A stretch of DNA of 64,000 nt from RDXT01 sp033762375 (GTDB lineage: Bacteria; Bacteroidota; Bacteroidia; J057), in assembly GCA_033762375.1 (NCBI GenBank), contig JANRLQ010000031.1, positions 7,688 to 71,687 on the forward strand. The letters are read 5' to 3'. Below the pieces are notes generated by a model that worked only from the letters and a program-made list of their open reading frames with translations, made no database searches and was not told the origin of the DNA. Shown piece after piece: positions 53,480 through 62,709 of this stretch. The translations under genes were made by a program, and so were the position numbers. Each line of letters begins with the position of its first letter. Position 1 is the first letter of the stretch.

Positions 53480-53487
53480 TACCTTGC
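53480..53487 (+). promoter_or_regulatory. Probable -7 promoter box (TACCTTGC)
   Basis: TACCTTGC lies 26 bp before the YwbE ATG at 53514, diverging from the M50 promoter. Confidence 0.4.
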
Positions 53488-53513
53488 GCCTCAAGACACC
53501 TGTTACCCATCAT

Positions 53514-53720
53514 ATGGACGGCACCCAGCGCAGCCATATCAAACCCGGACAACTCGTCCACGTCATCCTGAAGCGGGACCAGCGCTCCGGCAAACGCACC
53601 GAGGGCATTGTCCAGCGTATCCTCACCAGCGCCCCCCACCATTCGAGGGGTATTAAGGTCATGCTGGAAGACGGACAGGTAGGCCGGGTCCAGGAAATCC
53701 TGTCTGAGTCTGAACAATGA
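53514..53720 (+). CDS. YwbE-family small basic protein
   Basis: A 68-residue protein matching the YwbE (DUF2196) family: an N-terminal GTQRSHIKPGQLVHVILK, the block DQRSGKRTEGIVQRIL and the C-terminal GIKVMLEDGQVGRVQEI. The fold is probably a small SH3-like/OB barrel and the function is not established. An upstream in-frame start at 53484 would add ten unconserved residues. Its stop overlaps the next gene's ATG by 4 bp, coupling it to an RNA pseudouridine synthase, which hints at an RNA-related role. Confidence 0.88.
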   Translation: MDGTQRSHIKPGQLVHVILKRDQRSGKRTEGIVQRILTSAPHHSRGIKVMLEDGQVGRVQEILSESEQ

Positions 53721-54625
53721 AATCTCGACCCGGTATCCCCCCCGGCCCCCCAGGACCCGATCATGTGCTGCCTGTCACGCAGCCCGACGAACTCATGCGG
53801 TTTCTTCTCGCCAAACTTCCTCAAAAAAACCGCAACAACATCAAAACCCTCCTCCGCGACAAACAAGTATTGGTTGAGGGACAGGTCGTCACCCAGTTTA
53901 ACCACCCCTTGCTGCCCGGTCAGACGGTCCATATACGCCGCACCAAAATCCCCAAAGAAAAACACTATCAGGGGATCAGCATTGTATTTGAAGATCAGCA
54001 TCTGGTGGTCATCAACAAACATGCGGGCATCCTGTCCATCTCGACAGACAATGAGCGGAATCAGGCGCCTACGGCGTATCAGCTCCTCAGCCAGCACGTC
54101 AAGCGGGAGGACCCCCAGCACAAAATATTTGTCGTGCACCGGCTGGACCGTGAGACGTCCGGCCTGATGATGTTTGCCAAGACAGAGCGTGTGCAGCAAC
54201 TGCTGCAGACACACTGGCATACGACCGTGATCGAGCGCACCTATCTTGCCATCATCGAGGGCAGCCTGCCTGAACCAGAAGGGACCGTGACTTCATACCT
54301 GCGGGAGAGCAAGGCACATATTGTGTACTCCAGCCAGGACCCTGAATCCGGTCAGCTGGCCATCACCCACTACCAGACCCTGCGCACCCGCAATGGTTAC
54401 AGCCTCCTGAAGGTCAACCTGGAGACGGGCCGCAAAAACCAGGTCCGGGTCCACATGCAGGACTTACAACACAGCCTGATCGGTGATAAAAAATATGGAT
54501 CTAAGGTGGATCCGATCGGACGGCTGGGATTACATGCCTGGGTGCTGGCATTTGTACATCCGGTCACCGGAGAGCGGCTGCACTTTGAGACCCCTGCCCC
54601 GGCCCGGTTCAATACCCTCGTGTGA
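53717..54625 (+). CDS. RluA-family RNA pseudouridine synthase
   Basis: A 302-residue enzyme that isomerises uridine to pseudouridine in rRNA or tRNA. An S4-type RNA-binding region (about 20-80: KNRNNIKTLLRDKQVLVEGQ) precedes the catalytic domain, which has the RluA signature FVVHRLDRETSGLMMFAK with the catalytic Asp, then ERTYLAII, LETGRKNQVRVH and IGDKKYG. The exact target position cannot be read from sequence. It starts inside the last codons of the YwbE gene (ATGA overlap) and ends 6 bp from the convergent MFS gene with no terminator visible between them. Confidence 0.92.
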   Translation: MKSRPGIPPGPPGPDHVLPVTQPDELMRFLLAKLPQKNRNNIKTLLRDKQVLVEGQVVTQFNHPLLPGQTVHIRRTKIPKEKHYQGISIVFEDQHLVVINKHAGILSISTDNERNQAPTAYQLLSQHVKREDPQHKIFVVHRLDRETSGLMMFAKTERVQQLLQTHWHTTVIERTYLAIIEGSLPEPEGTVTSYLRESKAHIVYSSQDPESGQLAITHYQTLRTRNGYSLLKVNLETGRKNQVRVHMQDLQHSLIGDKKYGSKVDPIGRLGLHAWVLAFVHPVTGERLHFETPAPARFNTLV

Positions 54626-54631
54626 TCTGCC

Positions 54632-55843
54632 TCAGACTCGTGTCCGCAGGGAGCGGAAGGCCAATGTTGCACTCAGCAGGGTACATAAGGCTGCGGCAAA
54701 CATCGCAGCCCCCGGAAAGTACACCGGTGCCGCAGGCCCTGTGAAATACCCAAATATACCAGTCATAATGGGCGCTCCGGCAAAAGCCGCTACAGTCATC
54801 AGGCTCGTAAGACCGCCCTGGAGCTCACCCTGCGCATTGGGCGGGACCTCTGTGGAGATCAATCCCTGAATGGCAGGCCCTGCGATGCCCCCAAACCCGT
54901 ACGGGATCAAAAACAAAAACAACATCCACCCTGTAGGCGCAAAAGCAAACAGCAAAAAACCCAGGCAATACAGGCTCAGCCCTACAAATACACTGCGGGC
55001 CTGGCCCAGCCGGGGAATAATAACCCGGATCAGCCCCCCCTGAATAATGGCCGTAATGACCCCCACAACGGCCAGGGAGATACCCACCATCCTTTCGTCC
55101 CACTTAAATTTTTCCATCGTAAAGTAGGGCCAGGCCCCCTGTACTGCCTGGGCAGAGACATTGAGCAGAAACATAGACAAAACCAGGCCGCTGATCAGGG
55201 GATACTTACCGAGCTGGAGGAGTGATCCCACAGGATTGGCACGTTTCCAGTCAAAGGGGCGACGATTTTCGGGTGCCAGGGACTCTGGCAGGACAAACAG
55301 GCCATAAAGCCAGTTGGTAAGGGCCAGTCCGGCAGCAGCCATGAAGGGTACCCGCGGGCCCAGCGGACCTAACATCCCCCCGATGGCTGGCCCAATGATA
55401 AACCCCAGCCCAAAGGCAGCCCCGATCAACCCAAAATTTTGGGCACGGGTCTCCGGGGTACTCACATCAGCGATATAGGCTGCCCCTGTCGTGAAACTGC
55501 TGCCGAGGATTCCTGCCAGGATACGTCCCAAAAAAAGCCACCCGATACTGGGCGCAAAGGCTTGTAGCAGATAATCCAACCCAAACCCCAGCAGCGAAAC
55601 CAGCAGCACGACCCGCCGCCCATATTGGTCACTCAGTCCGCCCAGGATCGGCGCAAACATAAACTGCGCGACCAGATATGATGCCGTCAGCCAGCCCCCA
55701 AGCGGTGCCGCCTGGCTCAGGCTGACATGGGCCAGGTCCGAGATCAACTTGGGCAAAACCGGGATGATGATCCCAAAACCAATTACGTCTATCAGCAGGG
55801 TGACAAAAATAAAACCTACTGCGGCAGGGCGCGAGGGGTTCAT
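54632..55843 (-). CDS. TetA-like MFS transporter
   Basis: A 403-residue, 12-helix major facilitator of the DHA1/TCR type. Motif A is GGLSDQYGRR in the 2-3 loop, with LIDVIGFGIIIPVLP in helix 1 and GAAFGLGFIIGPAIGG (motif C-like, antiporter signature) in helix 5. TCR-type proteins export tetracyclines or other drugs by proton exchange, and many chromosomal members in Bacteroidota have unknown substrates. Resistance should not be assumed. A TAGGTTTG sequence at 55875-55882 may be its -7 box. Confidence 0.9.
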   Translation of the reverse strand: MNPSRPAAVGFIFVTLLIDVIGFGIIIPVLPKLISDLAHVSLSQAAPLGGWLTASYLVAQFMFAPILGGLSDQYGRRVVLLVSLLGFGLDYLLQAFAPSIGWLFLGRILAGILGSSFTTGAAYIADVSTPETRAQNFGLIGAAFGLGFIIGPAIGGMLGPLGPRVPFMAAAGLALTNWLYGLFVLPESLAPENRRPFDWKRANPVGSLLQLGKYPLISGLVLSMFLLNVSAQAVQGAWPYFTMEKFKWDERMVGISLAVVGVITAIIQGGLIRVIIPRLGQARSVFVGLSLYCLGFLLFAFAPTGWMLFLFLIPYGFGGIAGPAIQGLISTEVPPNAQGELQGGLTSLMTVAAFAGAPIMTGIFGYFTGPAAPVYFPGAAMFAAALCTLLSATLAFRSLRTRV

Positions 55844-55901
55844 ATATATTTTAGTAGAGAAGTACGTATGGGTACAAACCTACATCTTTTCAGGGATTAA
55901 T

Positions 55902-57572
55902 CTACTCCCGCCGCAGGACATACTGGAGGGAATCTCCCGGACTGCGATCGTACAGACCTGCGATCGTATCACACCTGCTGAGCTGATGGGGTGAGTCTGA
56001 CCGTGAAGCGACTATGGCAGGGCGGTAGGTTTCGACCAATGTACAAAAATCAAAATCGTTGTATTTCGCCTTGTCAAACCACGCATAGCCGGGACGCGCC
56101 GCAAAGTGCCGGTATCCTTCCATCATCCCACCTTTGTGGGTGCTATACCAGAAATAGTGCAGGTCTTTGCGAAATACATTCCGGATCAGCAGCTCGTCAT
56201 ACACATAGGTATTGTGCTGGCCTTTACTTTCACGCAGGCCCCGCAGGATGACTTTGTTGTATCGTTTGTATTGAAAATTGAGCAAAAACATCGGCAGACA
56301 GATCCCTGCAAGGCATAGTGCCAGGATGACACGCCTGTGAGACCGCCACCCGCTCAGGATATCCCGCACCATACATGCCATCGGAATGGCCAGCATCGGG
56401 AATGCCGGAAAATAATACTGAATCCACGCACGGGGGTTGCGGGCCGCGATCAGCAGCAGGATCATCCCGATCCCGTACGTCAGCCAGACCTGCTCGGGTA
56501 TCCGCTTGCGGTTCAGAATCATATAAGGCATCATAACCAGTACCCCCGCCCAAAAACAGGGATTCCAGATCAGCCCCTCTACATACTCCCGGTACAGGCC
56601 TCCCTCAGCGGTCTTATAAAAATTGATTACCCACGCAAAAATCAAATAGGTCTCTCCCTGCCCCGTCAGGACATAATACAGCACAAATACCACCACAGGC
56701 ACCCCAAAAGCCGCTGCATACACCAGGAGGGCCCCAAACGTCAACCTGCGCTTAGCCCACAGATACACCATCACCAGCCCCAGCGGCAACATAAAAAACA
56801 GGGCTTTTTGCAAAAACAAAAAACCCACAGCCATCAGCAGGCCTCCCCAGGCCATATCAGCCATCCGGCCACTGCCCAGGTGCCGCAGCAGAAAATAATA
56901 ACTCAGCACACAAAAAAAAGTCTGGGCGATGTCCGGCCGGATCTCCACACCGACCGATGCAAAAAAATACGTAGTGCCGAGGATCAGCACGGCTATATAG
57001 CCTGTTTTAGGTGACCGGGTTATCTGCCGGGTGATCAGGTAGGTAGCCGCCAGGATCCCCAGCGTATACAGGTACTGGACCAGCCGCAGGGCCATAAAAG
57101 CCTTCACAGAAGGTCCCGTAACCATTAGTACCGGAAGCGCCTGATACCAGAGCAGCGGATGGTGATGCTGAAAAAAATCTGTGTAGGGGCGTCCCCCCTG
57201 GAGGATTTTCCAGGTGGTCTGGAGCGCCTCCATCTCATCTATGTTGATGAAGTGTACGAGGGCATAGCCCCCCAGAAACACACACCACCCCAGGCTCAGC
57301 AGCCGCAGGATCCACAACTCCTGCCGCAGGACCCAGGCCCGCCCGAGTGCCACCAGCGCAATCCCCCCTGCCAGGCCCACTATCAGCAGGCCGTACAGCA
57401 GGGCACCCTGCTGTACAAAATAGGGCATCTTCAAAAAATAAGAAGGGGTACCGTCTGACGAGAAAATATCAGGTCGCAGGTAGGCCCATACATCCAGTCC
57501 GGCTATCAGGAGGGTAGCCAGTCCGATCCATGTGTATGAGCGTCTGTTGGAAGCAGCAGAGTCGGCCGTCAT
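55902..57572 (-). CDS. GT39-like membrane glycosyltransferase
   Basis: A 556-residue polytopic protein with about 12 helices, resembling ArnT/PMT-type GT-C enzymes. The first periplasmic loop has the acidic motif FINIDEMEALQTTWKIL followed by GRPYTDFFQHHHPLLWY, the usual place for the catalytic Asp-Glu and metal-binding His residues; VEIRPDIAQTF is a second conserved-looking loop. The soluble C-terminal tail is about 130 residues. It is the last of three minus-strand genes (gap 9 bp) with the flippase-like and UGM-like genes, so it likely glycosylates a lipid-linked glycan or protein. Confidence 0.78.
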   Translation of the reverse strand: MTADSAASNRRSYTWIGLATLLIAGLDVWAYLRPDIFSSDGTPSYFLKMPYFVQQGALLYGLLIVGLAGGIALVALGRAWVLRQELWILRLLSLGWCVFLGGYALVHFINIDEMEALQTTWKILQGGRPYTDFFQHHHPLLWYQALPVLMVTGPSVKAFMALRLVQYLYTLGILAATYLITRQITRSPKTGYIAVLILGTTYFFASVGVEIRPDIAQTFFCVLSYYFLLRHLGSGRMADMAWGGLLMAVGFLFLQKALFFMLPLGLVMVYLWAKRRLTFGALLVYAAAFGVPVVVFVLYYVLTGQGETYLIFAWVINFYKTAEGGLYREYVEGLIWNPCFWAGVLVMMPYMILNRKRIPEQVWLTYGIGMILLLIAARNPRAWIQYYFPAFPMLAIPMACMVRDILSGWRSHRRVILALCLAGICLPMFLLNFQYKRYNKVILRGLRESKGQHNTYVYDELLIRNVFRKDLHYFWYSTHKGGMMEGYRHFAARPGYAWFDKAKYNDFDFCTLVETYRPAIVASRSDSPHQLSRCDTIAGLYDRSPGDSLQYVLRRE

Positions 57573-57581
57573 GCCTGTCGC

Positions 57582-58574
57582 TTAGGATTTCACCCCAGGT
57601 TCAGACTGGGTAAGGGTAATACCGGCAAAGGAACTACCCTCGCCTTTCTTTTGCAAGCCCAGATAGATGGGAAACCCTACGGCCAGGTTAAGTAATTTTT
57701 TGACCAGGTGGTCCAGGAGCGAGAGGGAGGCAGCCACCTCATAAGGTACCCCATGTATGATCAGGATAAATACAAAACCTGCATCATACGTCCCCATCCC
57801 ACCGGGCAGGAAAGGGATCACCTTCATGATATTACCAAAAGAAAGTGCTGCCAGGATCGCCCAAAAACTTATCTCCGGGGCGATCTGCGTCGCAAAAATA
57901 TAGCAGGTAGCAACCTCCAGCACCCATATCACCAGGGTATGAAAATACGAAATCCAGTAGCCACTTTTGAGATGATGAAACTCCGCGAGTTGTTTCAGGA
58001 GGGCCGTAGGATTATACTTCTTGGGCAGGAGTTTTTTCAGGCGGTTGAGCAGCGGGCTTTTTTTCAGGACCAGCAGCCCGCCCCCGATCAGGAGCACCAC
58101 CAGCATCAGTCCCCCGAGCGCCTGCAGGAGCTCGGGAGACAGGTTTTCCCACGGCAAAAATACCACCGACATGATCACCATGACGACCAGCACCAGAAAA
58201 TCCAGCAAGTGCAGGTGCAGCACGTAAGCCAGCGATTTTTGATAGCTCAGGGCCGCTTTTTCTTTCAAAAAAACCCCCATAAACAGGTCGCCCAGCTTGG
58301 CGGGATAAATGAAATTGAGCGCAAATCCGGCGATCTGCACTCTGAAGGCATTGCCCAGGCTGATCTGCTCCGGCAGGAGCCCCCGGAGACGCTGCGCCCT
58401 AAACCACCAGGTCAACGCATAAATCCCCAGGATCAGACACCCGCTCAGCGGGTGGATCTGCCCCAGGTGCTGCATGAAGACCTCCAGCTTGATCGAGTAG
58501 ATCATGCCAGCCATCAGCATCACACTGAGTGCCAGCAGGGCATAGTGTTTGAACCCGCCTTGAATCGCTTTCAT
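57582..58574 (-). CDS. Lysylphosphatidylglycerol synthase-type flippase-like membrane protein
   Basis: A 330-residue protein with about eight membrane helices of the UPF0104/LPG-synthase transmembrane family. Seen: WWFRAQRLRGLLP, FALNFIYPAKLGDLFMGVFLKEK (the conserved P-x-R/K-x-G-E/D-like loop), FLPGGMGTYDAGF and a final helix. The family includes flippases and glycolipid-assembly proteins; no aminoacyl-transferase domain is present. It lies between the UGM-like gene (21-bp gap) and the GT39-like gene (9-bp gap) on one strand. This supports a role in moving or assembling a lipid-linked sugar. Confidence 0.8.
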   Translation of the reverse strand: MKAIQGGFKHYALLALSVMLMAGMIYSIKLEVFMQHLGQIHPLSGCLILGIYALTWWFRAQRLRGLLPEQISLGNAFRVQIAGFALNFIYPAKLGDLFMGVFLKEKAALSYQKSLAYVLHLHLLDFLVLVVMVIMSVVFLPWENLSPELLQALGGLMLVVLLIGGGLLVLKKSPLLNRLKKLLPKKYNPTALLKQLAEFHHLKSGYWISYFHTLVIWVLEVATCYIFATQIAPEISFWAILAALSFGNIMKVIPFLPGGMGTYDAGFVFILIIHGVPYEVAASLSLLDHLVKKLLNLAVGFPIYLGLQKKGEGSSFAGITLTQSEPGVKS

Positions 58575-58595
58575 CGGACTGGTAGCTGGTAAGGA

Positions 58596-59933
58596 TCAGA
58601 GTTGAGGGACAAGATGCTGTTGCTGGATGGTGTTGACGATGGTCTCCCCATACTCCATCATGTTGTGGGTCCAGGAGTACTCAAACTTACCACTCCGCCC
58701 GGTATGGTACAGGTTTTCAAACTGATCAAAGTATGTATTGATCACCGCCACCTTTTTATCAAAGTCGTTTTCCAGAATCGGATACGCAAACGGCAGCTTC
58801 TGAACGATCATGTCGAGGATTTCTGTATCCTTGATCAGCCCGGTCGAGAGAAACTGCTCACGCACCAGCCCCAGCAGGGTCTCATCGGACATATTCTCTA
58901 CATTGTCCCCAAATGAATAGGGCACCTCGATGATCAGAGACGTCTTGCCGGGAGGTGACATGAGACGGCTGCGGTTGCGTGGCTCATAGACCCGGGTGAA
59001 AATATACTTGTAGTCCGGGAAATACAGCGTAGCGGCATTGTTGACCGCCTCCCGGTCGAGGAAGATACAGACCAGCTTCAGGTGGCGGAACTTCATGGAG
59101 CGCACTACCTCAAGCACGTGCGCCGGCGCCACAGGGTCCATGTTCTGAAGGAAAAGGCTCAGCGGCAGCGAACTCACGACCACGGAGGCATCCACCCGGG
59201 TTTCGCCATTCACTTCAAATGCCGTGATACGCTTGTGGTCATGAAATATCCGGGTGATCCGGCTGTTGAGCTGGATATTGTCCCAGTCGCAGTAGTCACC
59301 TACCCGGTCCATGATCCGGCCGAATCCATCTTTGGGATAAAAAAAGGCTCCCTCCAGGTGGCGGGCTTTGCGGTTAGGGTACAGAAACTCTGTGATCATC
59401 GTCTGGAGGTTGAGCTCCTTGAGGCGGCTCCCGGCGATATTGGTGGAGAGCTGGTCTGTGGGCATCCCCCAGAGTTTATGCGAATAATTGGTCAAAAACA
59501 GGTCTGCGATTACCTTCCCATATTTGCGGTAGGCATAGTCCTGAAAGTGGCGGACCTCCGGGATACGGGACTTGTCTGTGAGAAAATGATATACCCCCCG
59601 CAGCAGGGTGACCGGGTCCAGCTTGCTGAACATATTGGCCGGTGTGATCGGGAAGTGAATCAGTTTTCCCTTATAAAAAATAAAACTGGGCGCAAATACT
59701 TCATCCATTTCATCCCCCATGAGCTCCAGTATCTCCTGCGTCATCTTCGGATTTTTGTCATGAAACCGGTGTGCCCCGGAGTCATATTTAAAGTCTCCGT
59801 GTTCAAACGTCTTGCAGTTACCGCCGATACGGCCGGAGGCCTCATAAATTGAAAACGGCAATTGTGCTTTTTTGGCATAATACCCCGCAAAGAGCCCTGC
59901 AGGACCGCCTCCCAGAATGTCCAGATGAATCAT
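58596..59933 (-). CDS. UDP-galactopyranose mutase-like FAD protein
   Basis: A 445-residue flavoprotein. The N-terminal Rossmann motif LGGGPAGLFAGYYA binds FAD, followed by GRIGGNCKTFEHGDFKYDSGAHRFH, a layout shared with UDP-galactopyranose mutases and protoporphyrinogen-oxidase-like amine oxidases. NYSHKLWGMPTDQLS and the C-terminal RSGKFEYSWTHNMMEYG are consistent with glycan-linked members. It is first in an operon with a flippase-like and a GT-C gene, so a sugar-nucleotide or lipid-linked sugar substrate is favoured over porphyrin or carotenoid. Exact reaction unknown. Confidence 0.78.
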   Translation of the reverse strand: MIHLDILGGGPAGLFAGYYAKKAQLPFSIYEASGRIGGNCKTFEHGDFKYDSGAHRFHDKNPKMTQEILELMGDEMDEVFAPSFIFYKGKLIHFPITPANMFSKLDPVTLLRGVYHFLTDKSRIPEVRHFQDYAYRKYGKVIADLFLTNYSHKLWGMPTDQLSTNIAGSRLKELNLQTMITEFLYPNRKARHLEGAFFYPKDGFGRIMDRVGDYCDWDNIQLNSRITRIFHDHKRITAFEVNGETRVDASVVVSSLPLSLFLQNMDPVAPAHVLEVVRSMKFRHLKLVCIFLDREAVNNAATLYFPDYKYIFTRVYEPRNRSRLMSPPGKTSLIIEVPYSFGDNVENMSDETLLGLVREQFLSTGLIKDTEILDMIVQKLPFAYPILENDFDKKVAVINTYFDQFENLYHTGRSGKFEYSWTHNMMEYGETIVNTIQQQHLVPQL

Positions 59934-60139
59934 GCTGAAGATAGTTTAATGTGTAGCGCCAGTGATCAACCTCTGTATAATACATGAGGGTATGGAGCTT
60001 AAAATTAAGCAGAAACCTCAGCGTATCTCTTTTTCTTGCTCCAACTGACAGTATCATAACGTGATTAGCAAAATGCCCTGCCTGAGTCCTTTCAAAACCC
60101 AGGCAAAGCACCTCTCACCCGGCGTACCACCCGCCGGAC

Positions 60140-61813
60140 TCACAACCCATACCGGATCACCTGGCGCAGGGTCCAGGCGCCTGCACGGTACTGCCACAGG
60201 TGTATATACCTGACCGGGCGGCCCGGTGGCATGGAGGGGTCTCCCCCCCGGATCACCCCGGTTGTGATGGCCCCCGTACCGGGTATCAGGTACACCTCCA
60301 GCGAGGCAGGGTCCGGCACGTACCCTTGCCGGGTCAGGGTATCATCGGCATAATACCTGAAGTCAGGGCTGAGCAGGGGCTGCAGGACATCCGCACGCCG
60401 GGCACCGGCTGCTGTTGTGTATAAGCTGTCGTATGGACGGAGGATCCTGAACAAGGAGTCCCCGCCCGCTGCTATACGCTGCGCCGTAAATACCTTGCCG
60501 CCCTGGTGCAGGGACAGGGCCTGATACCCTCCGGCGCTCCGTCCGGCAAACCTCAGTTCTGCCTCAAAGGCCTTCAGAAAATATACACTGTCTGATGCCG
60601 GAAACAACTCAAACCGCTCTGCCTCCCCGAGCCGCTGGGCATACAGCGCCTTCCCCGCAAAAAATAGCTGCATATGAAAATCCGGCCTGAACGCATACGT
60701 GCCCAGGCAGGCCTGCGCAGCCATCCGGTCCAGTGGCAACTCCCGCCGACGCTGCGGCAGGACATACGGACGGTCATACAGGATCGCCAGCAGGGTGCGG
60801 GTGATCGTGTCTATCGCAGGCGTAGCCTGATTGGCGAGGAGGATGACACAGGTATTGTCCTCCGGTACCCGGTAGATATTGGACGTGAAGCCGGGGATGC
60901 TGCCGTTGTGGTACAGGCCCTGCCGTCCGGCGATGGAGTCTGCGACCCACCCATATCCAAATCCCGCCCGGTACGGCGTGAAGGCCTGCCGCAGGGACGC
61001 CGGACTCAGAAACCGCGCCAGGGCATGATGCCAGATCAGCAGATCCGATGCCGTCGCATACAGCGCCCCGCCCGCACCAGATACAGACGCATGCACCGGG
61101 GGCGCAGGCGTACCCGAGGCCCCCTCCAGCCTCAGGTACCCCACGGCCTTCTGGTCACTGACCAACCCCTGGAAATCATACCCGCTGTTTGTCATCCCCA
61201 GCGGCTCAAACACCATAGACCTGACCGCTGCCCCATAGGACATCCCCGTTACCTCCTCTATCACATACCCCAGCAGGAGATACCCGGAGTTGCTGTACCG
61301 CATATCAGACCCCGGCTCAAACTGCAAAGGTTTGGTGGCAAATAACGCCAGCATCTCCGCCCGGGTTTTGGGGATACCCAGCCCATGCTGCATCAGGTCA
61401 GGGTCGTCCGTATAGTTCCACACCCCCGCCGTATGCGAGAGCAGGTGGTGCAGGGTGATGCGGTCCCCCTCCGGATACGCCGGCAGGAACCGGGACAGGG
61501 GGTCCGAGACCCTGAGGTCGCCCTGCTCCTGGAGACGCAGGATGATCGCCGCCGTAAATTGTTTGGTGAGCGAGCCTATCTGAAACTGCGTCTGGCTGAG
61601 ATTAAGGGTATAGGGGTCCAGGTCACGGTACCCGTACCCTTGCTGTAACAGCACCTCTCCCCGGTGCTGGACCAGGGCCGTTCCATTAAAAAGGCCTGCC
61701 GCCTGATACGTACGCAGGACCGCATCAAGCACCTCTGTACGGGTCTGGGCCAGGATCTGCCCGGACCATACCCACATACAACTACAACATAACCACACCG
61801 TTTTGATACGCAT
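60140..61813 (-). CDS. Secreted class C beta-lactamase-fold serine hydrolase
   Basis: A 557-residue exported protein. A signal peptide is followed by a penicillin-binding-protein/class C domain (about 28-360): the nucleophile is S81 in GSLTK84, then the second motif YSNSGYLLLGY. The third motif is not a clear KTG; the region reads HNGSIPGFTSN, as in many D-aminopeptidase/esterase-like members. The C-terminal 180 residues are a lipocalin-like beta region (FFAGKALYAQRLGEAERFEL) plus an extra tail. Likely a periplasmic esterase or peptidase; beta-lactam resistance is not implied. It stands alone. Confidence 0.87.
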   Translation of the reverse strand: MRIKTVWLCCSCMWVWSGQILAQTRTEVLDAVLRTYQAAGLFNGTALVQHRGEVLLQQGYGYRDLDPYTLNLSQTQFQIGSLTKQFTAAIILRLQEQGDLRVSDPLSRFLPAYPEGDRITLHHLLSHTAGVWNYTDDPDLMQHGLGIPKTRAEMLALFATKPLQFEPGSDMRYSNSGYLLLGYVIEEVTGMSYGAAVRSMVFEPLGMTNSGYDFQGLVSDQKAVGYLRLEGASGTPAPPVHASVSGAGGALYATASDLLIWHHALARFLSPASLRQAFTPYRAGFGYGWVADSIAGRQGLYHNGSIPGFTSNIYRVPEDNTCVILLANQATPAIDTITRTLLAILYDRPYVLPQRRRELPLDRMAAQACLGTYAFRPDFHMQLFFAGKALYAQRLGEAERFELFPASDSVYFLKAFEAELRFAGRSAGGYQALSLHQGGKVFTAQRIAAGGDSLFRILRPYDSLYTTAAGARRADVLQPLLSPDFRYYADDTLTRQGYVPDPASLEVYLIPGTGAITTGVIRGGDPSMPPGRPVRYIHLWQYRAGAWTLRQVIRYGL

Positions 61814-62139
61814 ATTGGTAAAAAATAATACCCGGGCAATATGGCCCGCTCAAGAGAGTCCCTACGACAGGTCCGGGTTGGAGTGGAGGCAGGCCCAACA
61901 CCCTGGCACAGATGGACACCGGCACCGGCTACCTGCCGTAACCAGCGGACTCCCACAGCCACACGCCCTCAACCCCCTAGGTTTCGGCCGGGCTCAGTCC
62001 AGGCCCCGATGCCCCTCAACGACCCGACTGCTGCGTGGCGGCCATGCCCCTACTGTCACGAGATTGCCGCATGTTTCTTGCGTACAAAGGAAATATTGAC
62101 GTATATTGGGGTGTATTAAGGGATTGCGGCAATACAGAT
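61814..62139. other. Junction between high-GC chromosome and AT-rich cassettes
   Basis: A 326-bp stretch without a supported gene. Composition changes abruptly near 62066. A 9-bp inverted repeat, ATTGCCGCA (62063-62071) / TGCGGCAAT (62125-62133), flanks the first AT-rich 53 bp and may mark an insertion boundary. Confidence 0.5.
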
Positions 62140-62149
62140 GTTACCAGCA
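62140..62149 (+). repeat. Half-site of the cassette repeat upstream of cassette gene 1
   Basis: GTTACCAGCA is identical to the right end of the palindrome at 62838-62847. In both cases it is followed by AxGCT...AxAGACAGA and then the gene's ATG within 22 to 28 bp. Confidence 0.6.
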
Positions 62150-62170
62150 ATGCTAAAGACAGACTACTCA

Positions 62171-62683
62171 ATGAAGAAAATAACCGACGTAAATCAGGGA
62201 GACTTATTGACATTTAAAGCGACTGATGACAAGTATAAAGTCCTGCTTTGCACTAGCACATATAAAGAGAAAAGTCCTCAAAACTTTACTTTTGCTGCTT
62301 TGACATATGATGACAAGGAAAAACCGACAATTGCAAATATTTCGCATAGTGACTTTTGGGGAATTGGAAATAGAAAAAATGACCATTTCAGATATTCCGA
62401 TATAGAACTTAACCAAATGTGGACTTACCACCCAGAAACAAAACCATATTTTTTAGGTTCGTATGGTCTGGTAGTTTGGAGAAAAGACTTTATGAAGTTT
62501 AGAGACAATTTTGAAGTAATTGGTAACTTGAAAATCGTTGACAATCTTGACAAAAATGGCAATGGTGGAATGAATGCAAGTGATTGGAATTTTATAAAAG
62601 ACTTCTTCACCAACAAAATAAACTCTGTATTGCCTGATAGGGGACAGAAAACGTTTAAGTTAAAAGCAATAATTAAAGATTGA
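62171..62683 (+). CDS. Cassette gene 1: unknown AT-rich protein
   Basis: A 170-residue cytoplasmic protein with no signal peptide or membrane segment and no family that I recognise. The N-terminus (TDVNQGDLLTFKATDDKYKVLLC) could form a small beta barrel, followed by FAALTYDD, SDFWGIGNRKNDHFRYSD and a Lys/Asn-rich C-terminus (LDKNGNGGMNASDWNF). Codon use (AAA, TTT, GAC/GAA with A/T third bases) is unlike the rest of the window, which indicates recent acquisition. The ATG at 62171 is preferred over 62138, whose extra residues cover the upstream half-site. It is followed by the 138-bp palindromic element. Confidence 0.7.
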   Translation: MKKITDVNQGDLLTFKATDDKYKVLLCTSTYKEKSPQNFTFAALTYDDKEKPTIANISHSDFWGIGNRKNDHFRYSDIELNQMWTYHPETKPYFLGSYGLVVWRKDFMKFRDNFEVIGNLKIVDNLDKNGNGGMNASDWNFIKDFFTNKINSVLPDRGQKTFKLKAIIKD

Positions 62684-62709
62684 CAACAAGTGAGAAAGAA
62701 TAAAGCACA

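Noticed and set aside
57708..58592. A 294-codon plus-strand open frame rich in His, Gln and Arg
   Set aside because: Antisense to the flippase-like gene; the composition is what reverse-complemented membrane helices produce.
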